Origin: Acidimicrobiia bacterium
GTDB taxonomy: Bacteria > Actinomycetota > Acidimicrobiia > IMCC26256 > PALSA-610
Direction of reading: 5' to 3'
DNA: 45,169 nt
NCBI GenBank assembly: GCA_036271555.1
Contig: DATBAK010000042.1
Location: 1-45,169 of the forward strand
Part shown: one piece after another, positions 22,467 to 32,307 of the stretch
Layout of the letters: each line of letters begins with the position of its first letter
How positions within the stretch are numbered: position 1 is the stretch's first letter
The notes under the pieces: model-generated
What the model saw: only the letters and a program-made list of their open reading frames with translations
Database searches by the model: none
What the model was told of the DNA's origin: nothing
Position numbers and translations under genes: made by a program

Positions 22467-23891
22467 CTACGCCGAGCACGACTGCTTGCGCCAGTAGTCG
22501 TGGTTGGTTCCGTAGTGGTGCGCGAGCGTGTAGCCCACGCTGCGCAGCGCGGTCGGGAGTCCGGGCAGGTCCTCGCCCCAGCGATCGGACCACACGACGA
22601 CCGCGCACACGCGCCTGCCGGCCGCGGCCTTGCGTACCGACTCGGTCGTGACGAGGTGCTCGTCGATGCGGAGCACCGACCCGTCGACGAAGTTGGCGGG
22701 CACGCGCCGGCCCGCGCGCCACGCGAGGCCGGGATCGTCGCTCATCACCCACGCGCCCTTCGGCAACGCACGCATCTCGGCCACGACCGCGGCCGCGGCA
22801 CCGTGATACGGCGACGGCCAGAGGATGTCGTCGAGGTGCACCGCCCACCACGGCACGAGGAACACGAGCGCGAGGCCGAACACGCGCAACGGCGGTGGTC
22901 GCAACGCGACGAGCAGCGCGAGGGGGAGCATCAGCGCGGCGATGTGCGGTCGCCACATGTTCTTCTCGACGATCAGGAGGACCGTGAGGGGAACGAGCCA
23001 CGCGAGCACGATCGCGACGTCGCGGCCGTCGGTGCGGCGCTCGCCGCGCCCGCGCCGGCGCGCGGTGACCGCCGCCGCGAGCAGCCCGATCACCGCGGCC
23101 ACGAGCAGCGGGAGGTCGCGGCTCGGCACCGTCGACACGAGCTTGTCGAACTGCTGGCCGACGCTCTCCAACCGAGGCGCCTTCGTGTGGTACGTGACCG
23201 ACTGGTCGATCACGCGGTGCACGCCCCATGGCAGCGCGCTCGCGACGATCACGACGACGGCCGTGCCTACCGCCACCGCGAGATCGCGCACTCGCCGGCG
23301 GAGGGGCAGGGCCGCGAGCACGAACAGCAACCCGACCGGGATCGCGGCCACCGCGACGAGCACCTTCACCGCGAGCGCGGCGCCGAACGCGAGGCCGGTC
23401 AGGGCCGCGCGCAGCGTCGACGGCCGCGCGCGCCACGCGAACGCTCCGAGCACCGCGAGCGCCGTGAGTGCGGCGGCGGGCCCGTCGCCCGTGAGCGGCG
23501 CGGTCGTCCAGAGGATCGAACCCGTGGTCGCGACGAGCGCGGCCGCGAGCAGCGCGCTCGTGCGCGTGCCGACGAAGCGACCCGTCGCGTAGATCGCGAG
23601 CGTCACGACGATGCCCGACACGACCGCGAGCAGGCGCGGCGAGTCGAGCGTGCGCCCGCCGAGGAGGTCGAACCCGTAGACGAGCGGAAGGTGCAGCGGC
23701 CCCTGCGCGGAGAACACCTGTGTGAACGGCTTCGCGCCGTCGCGCATCGCGAGCGCGGCCGACGAGTAGACGCCCTCGTCGACGACGAGCTCGCGCGACG
23801 AAAAGTACGCGGGCAGGCGCACGACGAGCGCGCCGAGTCCGAGCAGCACGACGTCGACGCCCGCGCCTTGCCATCGCGCTGTGCGCGCCAT
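22467..23891 (-). CDS. ArnT/PMT-like GT-C glycosyltransferase
   Basis: A 474-residue protein from ATG 23891 (an in-frame ATG at 23933 is less likely; neither has a clear ribosome site). About ten membrane helices are present. The first external loop carries the acidic pair VVDEG (Asp38, Glu39), the conserved catalytic position of GT-C enzymes that use polyprenyl-phosphate sugars. The C-terminal 120 residues are soluble (LPKGAWVMSDDPGLAW; CAVVVWSDRWGEDLPGL) and end in a Cys-containing tail. It probably glycosylates a lipid or protein outside the membrane. It ends three bases from the convergent GT4 gene. Confidence 0.85.
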   Translation of the reverse strand: MARTARWQGAGVDVVLLGLGALVVRLPAYFSSRELVVDEGVYSSAALAMRDGAKPFTQVFSAQGPLHLPLVYGFDLLGGRTLDSPRLLAVVSGIVVTLAIYATGRFVGTRTSALLAAALVATTGSILWTTAPLTGDGPAAALTALAVLGAFAWRARPSTLRAALTGLAFGAALAVKVLVAVAAIPVGLLFVLAALPLRRRVRDLAVAVGTAVVVIVASALPWGVHRVIDQSVTYHTKAPRLESVGQQFDKLVSTVPSRDLPLLVAAVIGLLAAAVTARRRGRGERRTDGRDVAIVLAWLVPLTVLLIVEKNMWRPHIAALMLPLALLVALRPPPLRVFGLALVFLVPWWAVHLDDILWPSPYHGAAAAVVAEMRALPKGAWVMSDDPGLAWRAGRRVPANFVDGSVLRIDEHLVTTESVRKAAAGRRVCAVVVWSDRWGEDLPGLPTALRSVGYTLAHHYGTNHDYWRKQSCSA

Positions 23892-23989
23892 CGCGGGCAC
23901 GCTAACCCTGCGCGTCGCCCGTGCCCCGGTCATGCGAATGCGTCACATGCGAAGCGAACGCATGACCAGGCGCGCGGCGAGCAGGATGA

Positions 23990-25801
<1,812 letters not shown>

Positions 25802-26371
25802 GTGAGCGCCTTCCGCGTCACCGGCTCTTCGCGCGTCGTGACCGCGGGGTTCCTCGCGATCGACGAGCTCGCGGTGAAGGGTCCCGACGGTGACGAGGCG
25901 GTGCGCATCGTCGTACGACATCCCGGCGCGGTCGTCGTCGTGCCCGTCGCCGACAACGGTGCGACCGCGCTGCTCGTGCGGCAGTACCGCGTCGCGACCG
26001 GCGGGGACCTGCTCGAAGTACCCGCGGGCAAGCGCGACGTCGACGGCGAGCCGCCCGAAGAGACCGCGCGGCGCGAGCTCGAAGAAGAGATCGGCTTCAC
26101 GCCCGGCCGGCTCGTGAAGCTCGCGGAGTTCTTCAACACGCCCGGTTTCTGCGACGAGTACACGCACCTCTACGCCGCGCTCGACCTCGTCGACGCGGGC
26201 GGACCGCGGTCGACGAGCATCGAAGAGCGGCACATGACGATCGAGCCGGTCGCGTTCGCCGACGTCGACCGCTTGATCGCGGAGCGCCGCTTGGTCGACG
26301 CCAAGTCGATCATCGGCCTCCTGCTCGCGCGCGAGTATCTCGAAGGGCGGCATCCGGCGCTCGAGGAGTAA
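25802..26371 (+). CDS. NUDIX hydrolase, ADP-ribose pyrophosphatase type
   Basis: A 189-residue protein starting at GTG 25802 with no gap after pyrG. The Nudix box lies at residues 76-99 (G76, E83, then RELEEEIGF), one residue longer than the consensus between the Gly and first Glu. The preceding VRQYRVATGGDLLEVPAGK is typical of ADP-ribose pyrophosphatases. It hydrolyses nucleoside diphosphate derivatives such as ADP-ribose. The position between pyrG and xerD matches mycobacterial Rv1700. Confidence 0.92.
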   Translation: MSAFRVTGSSRVVTAGFLAIDELAVKGPDGDEAVRIVVRHPGAVVVVPVADNGATALLVRQYRVATGGDLLEVPAGKRDVDGEPPEETARRELEEEIGFTPGRLVKLAEFFNTPGFCDEYTHLYAALDLVDAGGPRSTSIEERHMTIEPVAFADVDRLIAERRLVDAKSIIGLLLAREYLEGRHPALEE

Positions 26372-26374
26372 GCG

Positions 26375-27313
26375 GTGCGCACGACGCTCGACGCGCTGTT
26401 CGCCGAGCACGAGATCTGGTTGACGGTCGAGCGCGGCCTCGCGCCGAACTCGCTCGCGGCGTACCGCCGCGACCTGCGTCGCTACGCGCAGTTCCTCTCC
26501 GACCAGGGCATCACCGACGCGCGCAAGATCGACGAGGACACGGTCGCCGCGTATGTCGACCACCTCGGGCGCGTGACCGTCGGCGACGACGACGCGCACC
26601 TCGCGCCGGCGTCGATCGCGCGCGGTCTCGTCGCGGTGCGCTCGTTCCATCGCTTCTGCGCGACCGAGGGCCTGCTCGAGCACGATCCGAGCGAGCAGGT
26701 CGGCGCGCCGCGCGTGCCGCAAGGGATTCCCAAGGCGCTCGACGAGCCCGAGGTCGAGGCGATCCTGCGCACCGTCGTCGGCGACGAGCCCCGCGCGCAA
26801 CGCGACCGGGCGATCCTCGAGGTGCTGTACGCGACGGGCGTGCGCATCAGCGAGCTCGTCGGCCTCGATCTCGCCGACATCGATTTCGACGACGGCCTCG
26901 CGCGCGTGCTGGGCAAGGGCGACAAGGAACGCGTGGTGCCCATGGGACGCGCCGCGCGCTCCGAGCTCCGTCACTACTGCGGCGACGGCCGGCTCGCGCT
27001 GCGTTCGTCGCGCGTCGCGCGTCGCGACGCCGATGCCGTGTTCCTCAACGCGCGCGGCGGGCGCCTGACGCGGCAGGGTTGCTGGCAGCTCGTGCGGCGC
27101 GCGGGCGAGCGCGCGGGGCTCGGCGACCGGCTCTCGCCGCACGTGTTCCGTCACTCGTGCGCGACGCACATGCTCGATCACGGCGCCGACATCCGGGTCG
27201 TGCAGGAGCTGCTCGGTCACGCCAGCGTGTCGACCACACAGGTGTACACGAAGGTGTCACCCGAGCGTCTCCGCGCCGTGTACGAAGCCGCACACCCCCG
27301 TGCGCGGCACTGA
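26375..27313 (+). CDS. xerD: Site-specific tyrosine recombinase XerD
   Basis: A 312-residue protein. The N-terminal SAM-like core-binding domain (1-105) is followed by the catalytic domain with all active residues visible: Arg157 (GVRISEL), Lys181, His256 and Arg259 (HVFRH), His282 (LGHAS) and nucleophile Tyr291 (QVYTK). It resolves chromosome dimers at dif together with a partner or alone. Conservation of position (pyrG-NUDIX-xerD) supports the housekeeping XerD rather than a mobile-element integrase. Confidence 0.95.
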   Translation: MRTTLDALFAEHEIWLTVERGLAPNSLAAYRRDLRRYAQFLSDQGITDARKIDEDTVAAYVDHLGRVTVGDDDAHLAPASIARGLVAVRSFHRFCATEGLLEHDPSEQVGAPRVPQGIPKALDEPEVEAILRTVVGDEPRAQRDRAILEVLYATGVRISELVGLDLADIDFDDGLARVLGKGDKERVVPMGRAARSELRHYCGDGRLALRSSRVARRDADAVFLNARGGRLTRQGCWQLVRRAGERAGLGDRLSPHVFRHSCATHMLDHGADIRVVQELLGHASVSTTQVYTKVSPERLRAVYEAAHPRARH

Positions 27314-27505
27314 CGTGCCCCCGCCCGCTCGTTTGCCGGGCCGTCAGTACTCCTGAGCGGTATCCACGGCTCGCCAAATCATCGCGTCGACGTCGGTCGT
27401 TCACTGGATGCGCCATCGGCGAAGCGGTTGAACAGCAGACGCACGTTCACCGTGGCGTCGGCGGGATCGCGCATCGACGGGCGGGTCGGGCGGGTGGACC
27501 GCAGG

Positions 27506-27511
27506 TAAACT
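27506..27511 (+). promoter_or_regulatory. Candidate leaderless promoter (TAAACT) for the dksA-like gene
   Basis: TAAACT ends eight bases before ATG 27520, so transcription would begin at or next to the start codon. No ribosome-binding sequence precedes the ATG. The 206-bp gap after xerD otherwise holds no gene. Confidence 0.5.
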
Positions 27512-27519
27512 CGCTGCTC

Positions 27520-27861
27520 ATGGTGGAAGCGACGGCCGCGGCGTCGTATCGGGAGCAGCTCGGCGCCGAGCGGGCTCGGATCCGCGAGCAGCTGGCGCAC
27601 CTCGGCCACGACAGTGACCGCTCCGGGTTCGACGAGAACTTCGCCGACTCCGGTCAGGTGACCGCGGAGCGGGGCGAGGTCGAGGCGCTCGTCGGCAGCC
27701 TCCTCGAGGCGCTCGAGGACGTCGACCACGCGCTCGGCAAGCTCGATCGCGACGAATACGGTCGCTGCGAGGCGTGCGACGGGGCGATCTCCGACGCGCG
27801 CCTCGAAGCGATGCCGACGGCCCGCACGTGCATCGCGTGCGCGTCGCCGAAGCGGCGGTAG
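27520..27861 (+). CDS. TraR/DksA-type zinc-finger protein
   Basis: A 113-residue protein. The N-terminal two-thirds is a helical hairpin (EQLGAERARIREQLAHL; EALVGSLLEALEDVDHALGKLDRDEYG). The C-terminus has a four-cysteine zinc finger: Cys83, Cys86, Cys104, Cys107. The family binds the secondary channel of RNA polymerase; the DxxDxA coiled-coil tip of true DksA is not obvious, so the exact role (RNA-polymerase regulator in the manner of actinobacterial CarD/RbpA partners, or another) is open. The frame is open upstream, but the -10-like box and lack of similarity favour ATG 27520. Confidence 0.82.
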   Translation: MVEATAAASYREQLGAERARIREQLAHLGHDSDRSGFDENFADSGQVTAERGEVEALVGSLLEALEDVDHALGKLDRDEYGRCEACDGAISDARLEAMPTARTCIACASPKRR

Positions 27862-27872
27862 GGCAGCAACGC

Positions 27873-28436
27873 GTGGCGAGCGCCGCGCACCTCGTCTCTC
27901 GTTTCTTCGAGTCGCTGGTGCCCCGGAGGGTGTCGTCCGAGGAGCGAGACTGGGTCGAGCAGACGCTGCTGCCCGCCGAGCTCGCGCTCTGGACGCGCCT
28001 GCCGCGCGCGGATCAGCGGGAGTCGGTCGGGGTTGCGTACCGCACGCAGGCCGAGCTCGCGGGCACCGAGTACGCCGGCGACCCGCGCTGGTCGGCCGCC
28101 GCGCTGTTGCACGACGTCGGCAAGCTCGACGCCCGCTTCGGTCCGGTGCGGCGGGCGATCGCGACGCTGCTCGCGATCACGCTTGGCCCGCGGGTCGTGG
28201 AGAGCTGGGTCGACAAGAGCGGCTTCCGCCGCCGCTGCGCGCTCTACGTCTTCCACGACCAGCTCGGCGCCGACCGCGTGAAGCTCGCCGGCGGTCGCAA
28301 GGAAGCGGCGCTGTGGGCCGACGCGCACCACCGGCCCGCGATCTGGGACACCACCGGCCTCCCGCCCGTCGTGATGGCCGCGCTCGCCAAGGCCGACGGC
28401 GAGAAGGTGTCTGAGCCTTCTGATCGCGCTCGCTGA
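27873..28436 (+). CDS. HD-domain protein, unknown substrate
   Basis: A 187-residue protein from GTG 27873, twelve bases after the zinc-finger gene. The metal-binding HD pair is His80-Asp81 (AALLHDVGKLDARFG), with an upstream region that would carry the first His less clearly and a DAHHRP segment near residue 150 for further ligands. HD proteins are metal-dependent phosphohydrolases acting on nucleotides. The C-terminus (VSEPSDRAR) runs directly into a dispersed repeat, so the last few residues may be of recent origin. Confidence 0.75.
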   Translation: MASAAHLVSRFFESLVPRRVSSEERDWVEQTLLPAELALWTRLPRADQRESVGVAYRTQAELAGTEYAGDPRWSAAALLHDVGKLDARFGPVRRAIATLLAITLGPRVVESWVDKSGFRRRCALYVFHDQLGADRVKLAGGRKEAALWADAHHRPAIWDTTGLPPVVMAALAKADGEKVSEPSDRAR

Positions 28437-28460
28437 CGCTCGCCGCTCCTGACGCCTCGG
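28437..28460 (+). repeat. Dispersed GC-rich repeat, short copy 2
   Basis: 24 bp that match 19321-19344 with one mismatch, beginning right after the HD gene stop. The following bases also resemble the longer repeats (gcctcggccgc). The rest of the 258-bp gap to the next assigned start (28461-28694) includes an open frame discussed under the pilin-like gene. Confidence 0.6.
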
Positions 28461-28694
28461 CCGCCTGCTCGGGGCGGCCCGCACGGCGAGCCCCCCGTTC
28501 CCGCGGGAACGAGCGATTGAAGTTTCGCAGCGCGATCTGCCGATACACGCGGCATCGACCGGGGGTACTACGTCAAGCTCGGGTCGGCGCCGCCTGACGG
28601 CGGCGCGTGGCCGGACGACGATCATCATCACGCGCCCGCGCACGGAGGCCGGTCGCGGGGGATCTCGTGGAGCCGAGTCGCCTTCGTCGTCCTC

Positions 28695-29081
28695 GTGGTC
28701 GTGGTCCTCGGGTGGGCCGCGCTCTCACCGGGCGGGCTCGAGGCGCGCCTGACCGGGGTCAACTCGGGTCTGCGGAACGCGGTTGCCGACATCACGCAGA
28801 ACCGCGCGCTCGAGGACGCGTCGACCATGTTCGACGACTGGTACGCGCAGCAGGGGAGCTATCCGCAGAAGACGCAGTCCGACCTCGACGACGATCCGTC
28901 CGCGGCGTGGGGGGCGGGCATGGACGTCGAGTGGTGCTCGCCGCGTGCCGTCGTGCTCACGAGCCTCACGGTGTCGGGCACGGTCAGCCGGCTGCTGCTC
29001 GACGGGAAGCCGCGCGGCGACGTGTCCGGCAAGGTCGGCTGTCCGAAGGACCTCGATGACCCCGCACCCTGGTCGGGGTGA
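28695..29081 (+). CDS. Pilin-like single-pass membrane protein, start uncertain
   Basis: GTG 28695 gives 128 residues, but the hydrophobic helix (AFVVLVVVVLGWAAL) begins before it and the frame is open back to 28521 with no ATG, GTG or TTG. A start earlier than 28695 would need an unusual codon (ATC at 28554 is the only near match) or a sequencing or real frameshift. Downstream, DASTMFDDWYAQQGSYP and two later cysteines resemble the globular part of type IV pilin or pseudopilin subunits. Function is unknown and no pilus genes adjoin it. Confidence 0.6.
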   Translation: MVVVLGWAALSPGGLEARLTGVNSGLRNAVADITQNRALEDASTMFDDWYAQQGSYPQKTQSDLDDDPSAAWGAGMDVEWCSPRAVVLTSLTVSGTVSRLLLDGKPRGDVSGKVGCPKDLDDPAPWSG

Positions 29082-29202
29082 CACCCGTCCGCTCCGGTCC
29101 CGGCGGGTCGCAGCCTCGACGCGACGAGCGACGCGCGCGGTTCCGCGGAGGTGACGTGGACGCGGACTGAAGGCGACCGTCATCGGTGCCGAAAGAGACG
29201 GC

Positions 29203-29559
29203 ATGTTCTTTCTCGCCGGAATCGCGCCGGTCCTGCTGATCGCGGGGTCGATCGTCTTTCCGCTGATCCAGCGGAACCTGAGCAAAGTCGACATCACCGA
29301 TGGCTACGTCCTGGTTCGCAACTTCCCCGGTCCGACACGCCGCATCCCGATCAGCGACATCAACCGCTTCGACCAGTTGGCTCGTCCAAACCCGTGGTCT
29401 CGAGTTCGACAGGTGAAGGTCGTGGCGCTGCTGACGAAAGGCCGCCCGGTGCCGGTGCTCGCGCTCGGCGACCCTGAGGAGAACGGCGCGGTTCCGTCGC
29501 TCAACAACCAGCTTGCCGACGCGCGGCGTTCTGTCGGTGGTCGTTCGGTCTGCGCTTGA
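29203..29559 (+). CDS. Small membrane protein with PH-like domain, hypothetical
   Basis: A 118-residue protein from ATG 29203. One N-terminal membrane helix (FLAGIAPVLLIAGSIVFPLI) precedes a strand-rich region (VDITDGYVLVRNFPGPTRRIPISDINRF) resembling bacterial PH-like domains. Its codon use is slightly less GC-biased than its neighbours. It has no recognised function and no operon partner on its side; it converges on trpS with 75 bp between. Confidence 0.55.
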   Translation: MFFLAGIAPVLLIAGSIVFPLIQRNLSKVDITDGYVLVRNFPGPTRRIPISDINRFDQLARPNPWSRVRQVKVVALLTKGRPVPVLALGDPEENGAVPSLNNQLADARRSVGGRSVCA

Positions 29560-29634
29560 GGGCGCTGGTGCAACACATCGCGTCGACGACCCGCGACCCG
29601 AGGTCGCGCAAGCGCCGGGCCGCGGCGGCTCGGC

Positions 29635-30660
29635 TCAGACGGGGCGAATGACGCGGGGGATCAGGCCGCACGCGGCGCGCACGCGTTCGAGCACGCCACC
29701 CGCAATCGCCTCGGCGATCCCTGCGCCCTGCGCGAGCAGCCGGTCGACCTCGCCGGGATCGCGCGCCAGCTCGTCGTAGCGCTCACGCACGGGCCGGAGG
29801 AACTCGACGATCGCGTCGGCGACCGTGGTCTTCAGCGCGCCGTAGCCCGAACCCGCGAAGTGGTCGACCGCGTCGTCGCGGGTCGCGCCGGTCGCGACCG
29901 CGTAGAGGTCGAGGAGGTTCGAGACCCCCGGCTTCTCTTCGGTGTCGTAACGAATCTCGCTGCCGCTGTCGGTGACCGCGGATTTCAGCTTCTTCGCGAT
30001 CACCTCGGGCCGGTCGAGAACGAGCACCGTGCCCTGCGGTGAGGCCGCGGACTTCGACATCTTGTTGGTCGGAGTCTGCAGGTCCATGATCCGCGCCCCG
30101 ATCTTGGGGAACGTCGCCTTGGGCACGACGAACGTGTCGCCGAACCGGTGGTTGAACCGGATCGCGAGATCGCGCGTGAGCTCGACGTGCTGGCGCTGGT
30201 CGTCGCCGACGGGCACCTCGTCGGTGTCGTAGAGCAGCACGTCGGCGGCCATGAGCACGGGGTAGACGAGCAGCCCGGCGGTCGAGGAGTCCTGGCCCTC
30301 CGATTTCTCCTTGAACTGGGTCATGCGCCGCAGCTCGCCGTACGTCGCGACACATTCGAGGATCCACGTGCCCTCGGTGTGCGCGGCGACCTGGCTCTGC
30401 ACGAACACCACCGAGCGCGCGGGGTCGAGCCCGGCCGCGAACAGCAGGGTCGCGACCTCCCGTGTGCGTTGGCGAAGCGTCGCCGGGTCGTAGCCGACGG
30501 TCATGGCGTGCAGATCGACGACGCAGTGGATCGAGGAGTGGCTGGCGGCCTCGGCCGAACCGGCTGCCGGCTGCCCGTCGACCCAGCGGCGAACGGCCCC
30601 GACGTAGTTGCCGAGCTGCATCTCACCCGACGGCTGGATCCCCGAGAAGACACGAGTCAT
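29635..30660 (-). CDS. trpS: Tryptophanyl-tRNA synthetase
   Basis: A 341-residue class Ic synthetase. The HIGH-equivalent is QLGNY (residues 15-19, within SGIQPSGEMQLGNYVGA), and KMSKS is at 200-204. VYPVLMAADVLLYDTDEVPVG contains the tryptophan pocket. It charges tRNA-Trp in the cytoplasm. The length is normal and the single ATG at 30660 fits the family N-terminus. It is divergent from scpA. Confidence 0.97.
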   Translation of the reverse strand: MTRVFSGIQPSGEMQLGNYVGAVRRWVDGQPAAGSAEAASHSSIHCVVDLHAMTVGYDPATLRQRTREVATLLFAAGLDPARSVVFVQSQVAAHTEGTWILECVATYGELRRMTQFKEKSEGQDSSTAGLLVYPVLMAADVLLYDTDEVPVGDDQRQHVELTRDLAIRFNHRFGDTFVVPKATFPKIGARIMDLQTPTNKMSKSAASPQGTVLVLDRPEVIAKKLKSAVTDSGSEIRYDTEEKPGVSNLLDLYAVATGATRDDAVDHFAGSGYGALKTTVADAIVEFLRPVRERYDELARDPGEVDRLLAQGAGIAEAIAGGVLERVRAACGLIPRVIRPV

Positions 30661-30669
30661 GGCGGCGGC

Positions 30670-30675
30670 ATCGTA
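30670..30675 (-). promoter_or_regulatory. Candidate leaderless promoter (TACGAT) for trpS
   Basis: On the minus strand TACGAT ends nine bases before ATG 30660, with no ribosome site between. The shared 70-bp trpS-scpA region also holds the partial inverted repeat tgacacgggtgtga (30692-30705). Confidence 0.45.
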
Positions 30676-30717
30676 CCGGCACGACCACGGGTGACACGGG
30701 TGTGATTCGCCACGGAG

Positions 30718-30723
30718 TAGGGT
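30718..30723 (+). promoter_or_regulatory. Candidate leaderless promoter (TAGGGT) for the scpA operon
   Basis: TAGGGT ends seven bases before ATG 30731. The same bases (agggtg) could instead serve as a Shine-Dalgarno sequence for that ATG, so this reading is not exclusive. Confidence 0.4.
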
Positions 30724-30730
30724 GATTTCG

Positions 30731-31624
30731 ATGGGTTACGAGGTCCAGACGCCGGTCTTCGAGGGCCCCTTCGACCTACTGCTCCACCTGATTCTGCGGG
30801 AGGAGGTCGACCTCTTCGAGGTGAGCCTCGCCCGCATCGTCGACCGCTATCTCGACGAGATCGGGAAGCTCGATCGCCTCGACCTCGACATGGCGACCGA
30901 GTTCCTGCTCATCGCCGCGACCCTCGTCGACCTCAAGGCCCGCCGGCTCCTGCCCGGCCGCGAGGACGACCCCGATCTCGACGACGAGCTCTCCCGCTGG
31001 GACGAGCGCGACTACCTCATCGCGCGCCTGCTCGAGTGCAAGACGTTCAAGGACGCGTCGCAGCACCTGCTCCAGGTCATGCAGGACGCGCAGCGCTCTC
31101 TGGCGCGCGTCGCGGGGCCCGAAGAGCCGTTCGCGTCGCTCGCGCCCGACCCGCTCGAGCGGGTCAAGCTCGCCGACTTCCTCGCAGCCGCACAGCGCGG
31201 GCTCGCGCCGAAGGTCGAACCCGAGGTCCGCACCGATCACGTCGCGCCGGTGCGCGCGAGCGTGCGCGAGGCGATCGAGACCGTGCTCGCGCTCCTGCCG
31301 GAATCGGGCGCGGTCGATTTCCGCGACCTCGTCGTCGGCACGAGTGAGCGACTCGAGATCGTGGTGCGCTTCCTCGCCTGCCTCGAGCTGTACAAGCAGG
31401 GTCTCGTCGACCTCGAGCAGCTGACGACGTTCAGCGAGCTGCGCGTGCGTCCGCTCGCGATCGGTGAGCGCGCGGGCATCGACCTCGTGATCGATCCCGA
31501 CTGGGACGACGAGCCGCTCGAGATGACGATCGTCGACGAGCTTGCCGGCGAGGAGCTCGCCGGCGAAGCACCGGCGGCCGAATCCGACGACGAACATGCC
31601 CACGTCGCCGAGGTACGCGCGTGA
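30731..31624 (+). CDS. scpA: Segregation and condensation protein A
   Basis: A 297-residue kleisin. ATG 30731 is preferred over the in-frame GTG 30722 by spacing and by family N-termini (YEVQTPVFEGPFDLLLHLI). LARIVDRYLDEI and DMATEFLLIAATLVDLKARRLLP form the N-terminal SMC-neck-binding helices; the C-terminal winged helix is near residues 175-250. An acidic tail follows (about 255-297). With ScpB it bridges SMC heads in chromosome condensation. It is the first gene of a long run. Confidence 0.96.
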   Translation: MGYEVQTPVFEGPFDLLLHLILREEVDLFEVSLARIVDRYLDEIGKLDRLDLDMATEFLLIAATLVDLKARRLLPGREDDPDLDDELSRWDERDYLIARLLECKTFKDASQHLLQVMQDAQRSLARVAGPEEPFASLAPDPLERVKLADFLAAAQRGLAPKVEPEVRTDHVAPVRASVREAIETVLALLPESGAVDFRDLVVGTSERLEIVVRFLACLELYKQGLVDLEQLTTFSELRVRPLAIGERAGIDLVIDPDWDDEPLEMTIVDELAGEELAGEAPAAESDDEHAHVAEVRA

Positions 31625-32304
31625 GCGACGGCGAGCACGAGCCCGAAGCGCCATCGACCGACTCCGAAGCGCGCCGCGCGATCGAGGCCGTGATCATGGC
31701 CGCGCCCGAGCCGGTTGCGCCCGACCTCCTCGCGCAGCTGGTCGAGATCTCGCACACCGCCGTCGAGGAGATCTGCGACGCGCTCGCTCAGGAGTACGCG
31801 CGCGACGGACGCGGTTTCGTGCTCGCGCGCGTCGCCGGCGGCTACCGCTTCCAGACCCACCCGGACCTGCACGCGTACGTCGAGCGCTTCGTGCTCGAGG
31901 GCCAGCACGCGCGCTTGTCGCCGGCCGCGCTCGAGACGCTTGCGATCATCGCCTACAAGCAACCGATCGGCCGCGCGCAGCTCTCCGCGATCCGTGGTGT
32001 GAACGTCGACGCGACCCTGCGCACGCTCGTGCAGCGCGGCTACGTCGAAGAGGTCGACCACGAACCGACTCCCGGCAATCCCGCGCGTTTCGGCACGACC
32101 GCGCTCTTCCTGCAACGCCTCGGCGTGAACAGCCTCACCGACCTGCCGTCGCTCGGCGACTTCATCCCCGACGCCGGTGTCGTCGAGGCGCTCGAACGCG
32201 GTCTACGCATCCCCGACGCCGGCGCGCCCCTGGCGCTCGACGACGAGGACGAAGAGGGCACGGTCGCCGTGGAGCACGCCGAGGGCGTCACGTCCGATCG
32301 CTGA
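31621..32304 (+). CDS. scpB: Segregation and condensation protein B
   Basis: A 227-residue protein overlapping scpA by 4 nt. Two winged-helix domains are visible; the second contains LSPAALETLAIIAYKQPIGRAQLSAIRGVN, the family's most conserved stretch (near 100-129). The C-terminus is acidic. It dimerises and binds ScpA to complete the SMC condensin complex. Confidence 0.96.
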   Translation: MSDGEHEPEAPSTDSEARRAIEAVIMAAPEPVAPDLLAQLVEISHTAVEEICDALAQEYARDGRGFVLARVAGGYRFQTHPDLHAYVERFVLEGQHARLSPAALETLAIIAYKQPIGRAQLSAIRGVNVDATLRTLVQRGYVEEVDHEPTPGNPARFGTTALFLQRLGVNSLTDLPSLGDFIPDAGVVEALERGLRIPDAGAPLALDDEDEEGTVAVEHAEGVTSDR

Positions 32305-32307
32305 GCC

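Noticed and set aside
26375-27313. Treating the tyrosine recombinase as a phage or island integrase
   Set aside because: It lies in the conserved pyrG-NUDIX-xerD order, with no tRNA attachment site, direct repeats or other mobile genes nearby.
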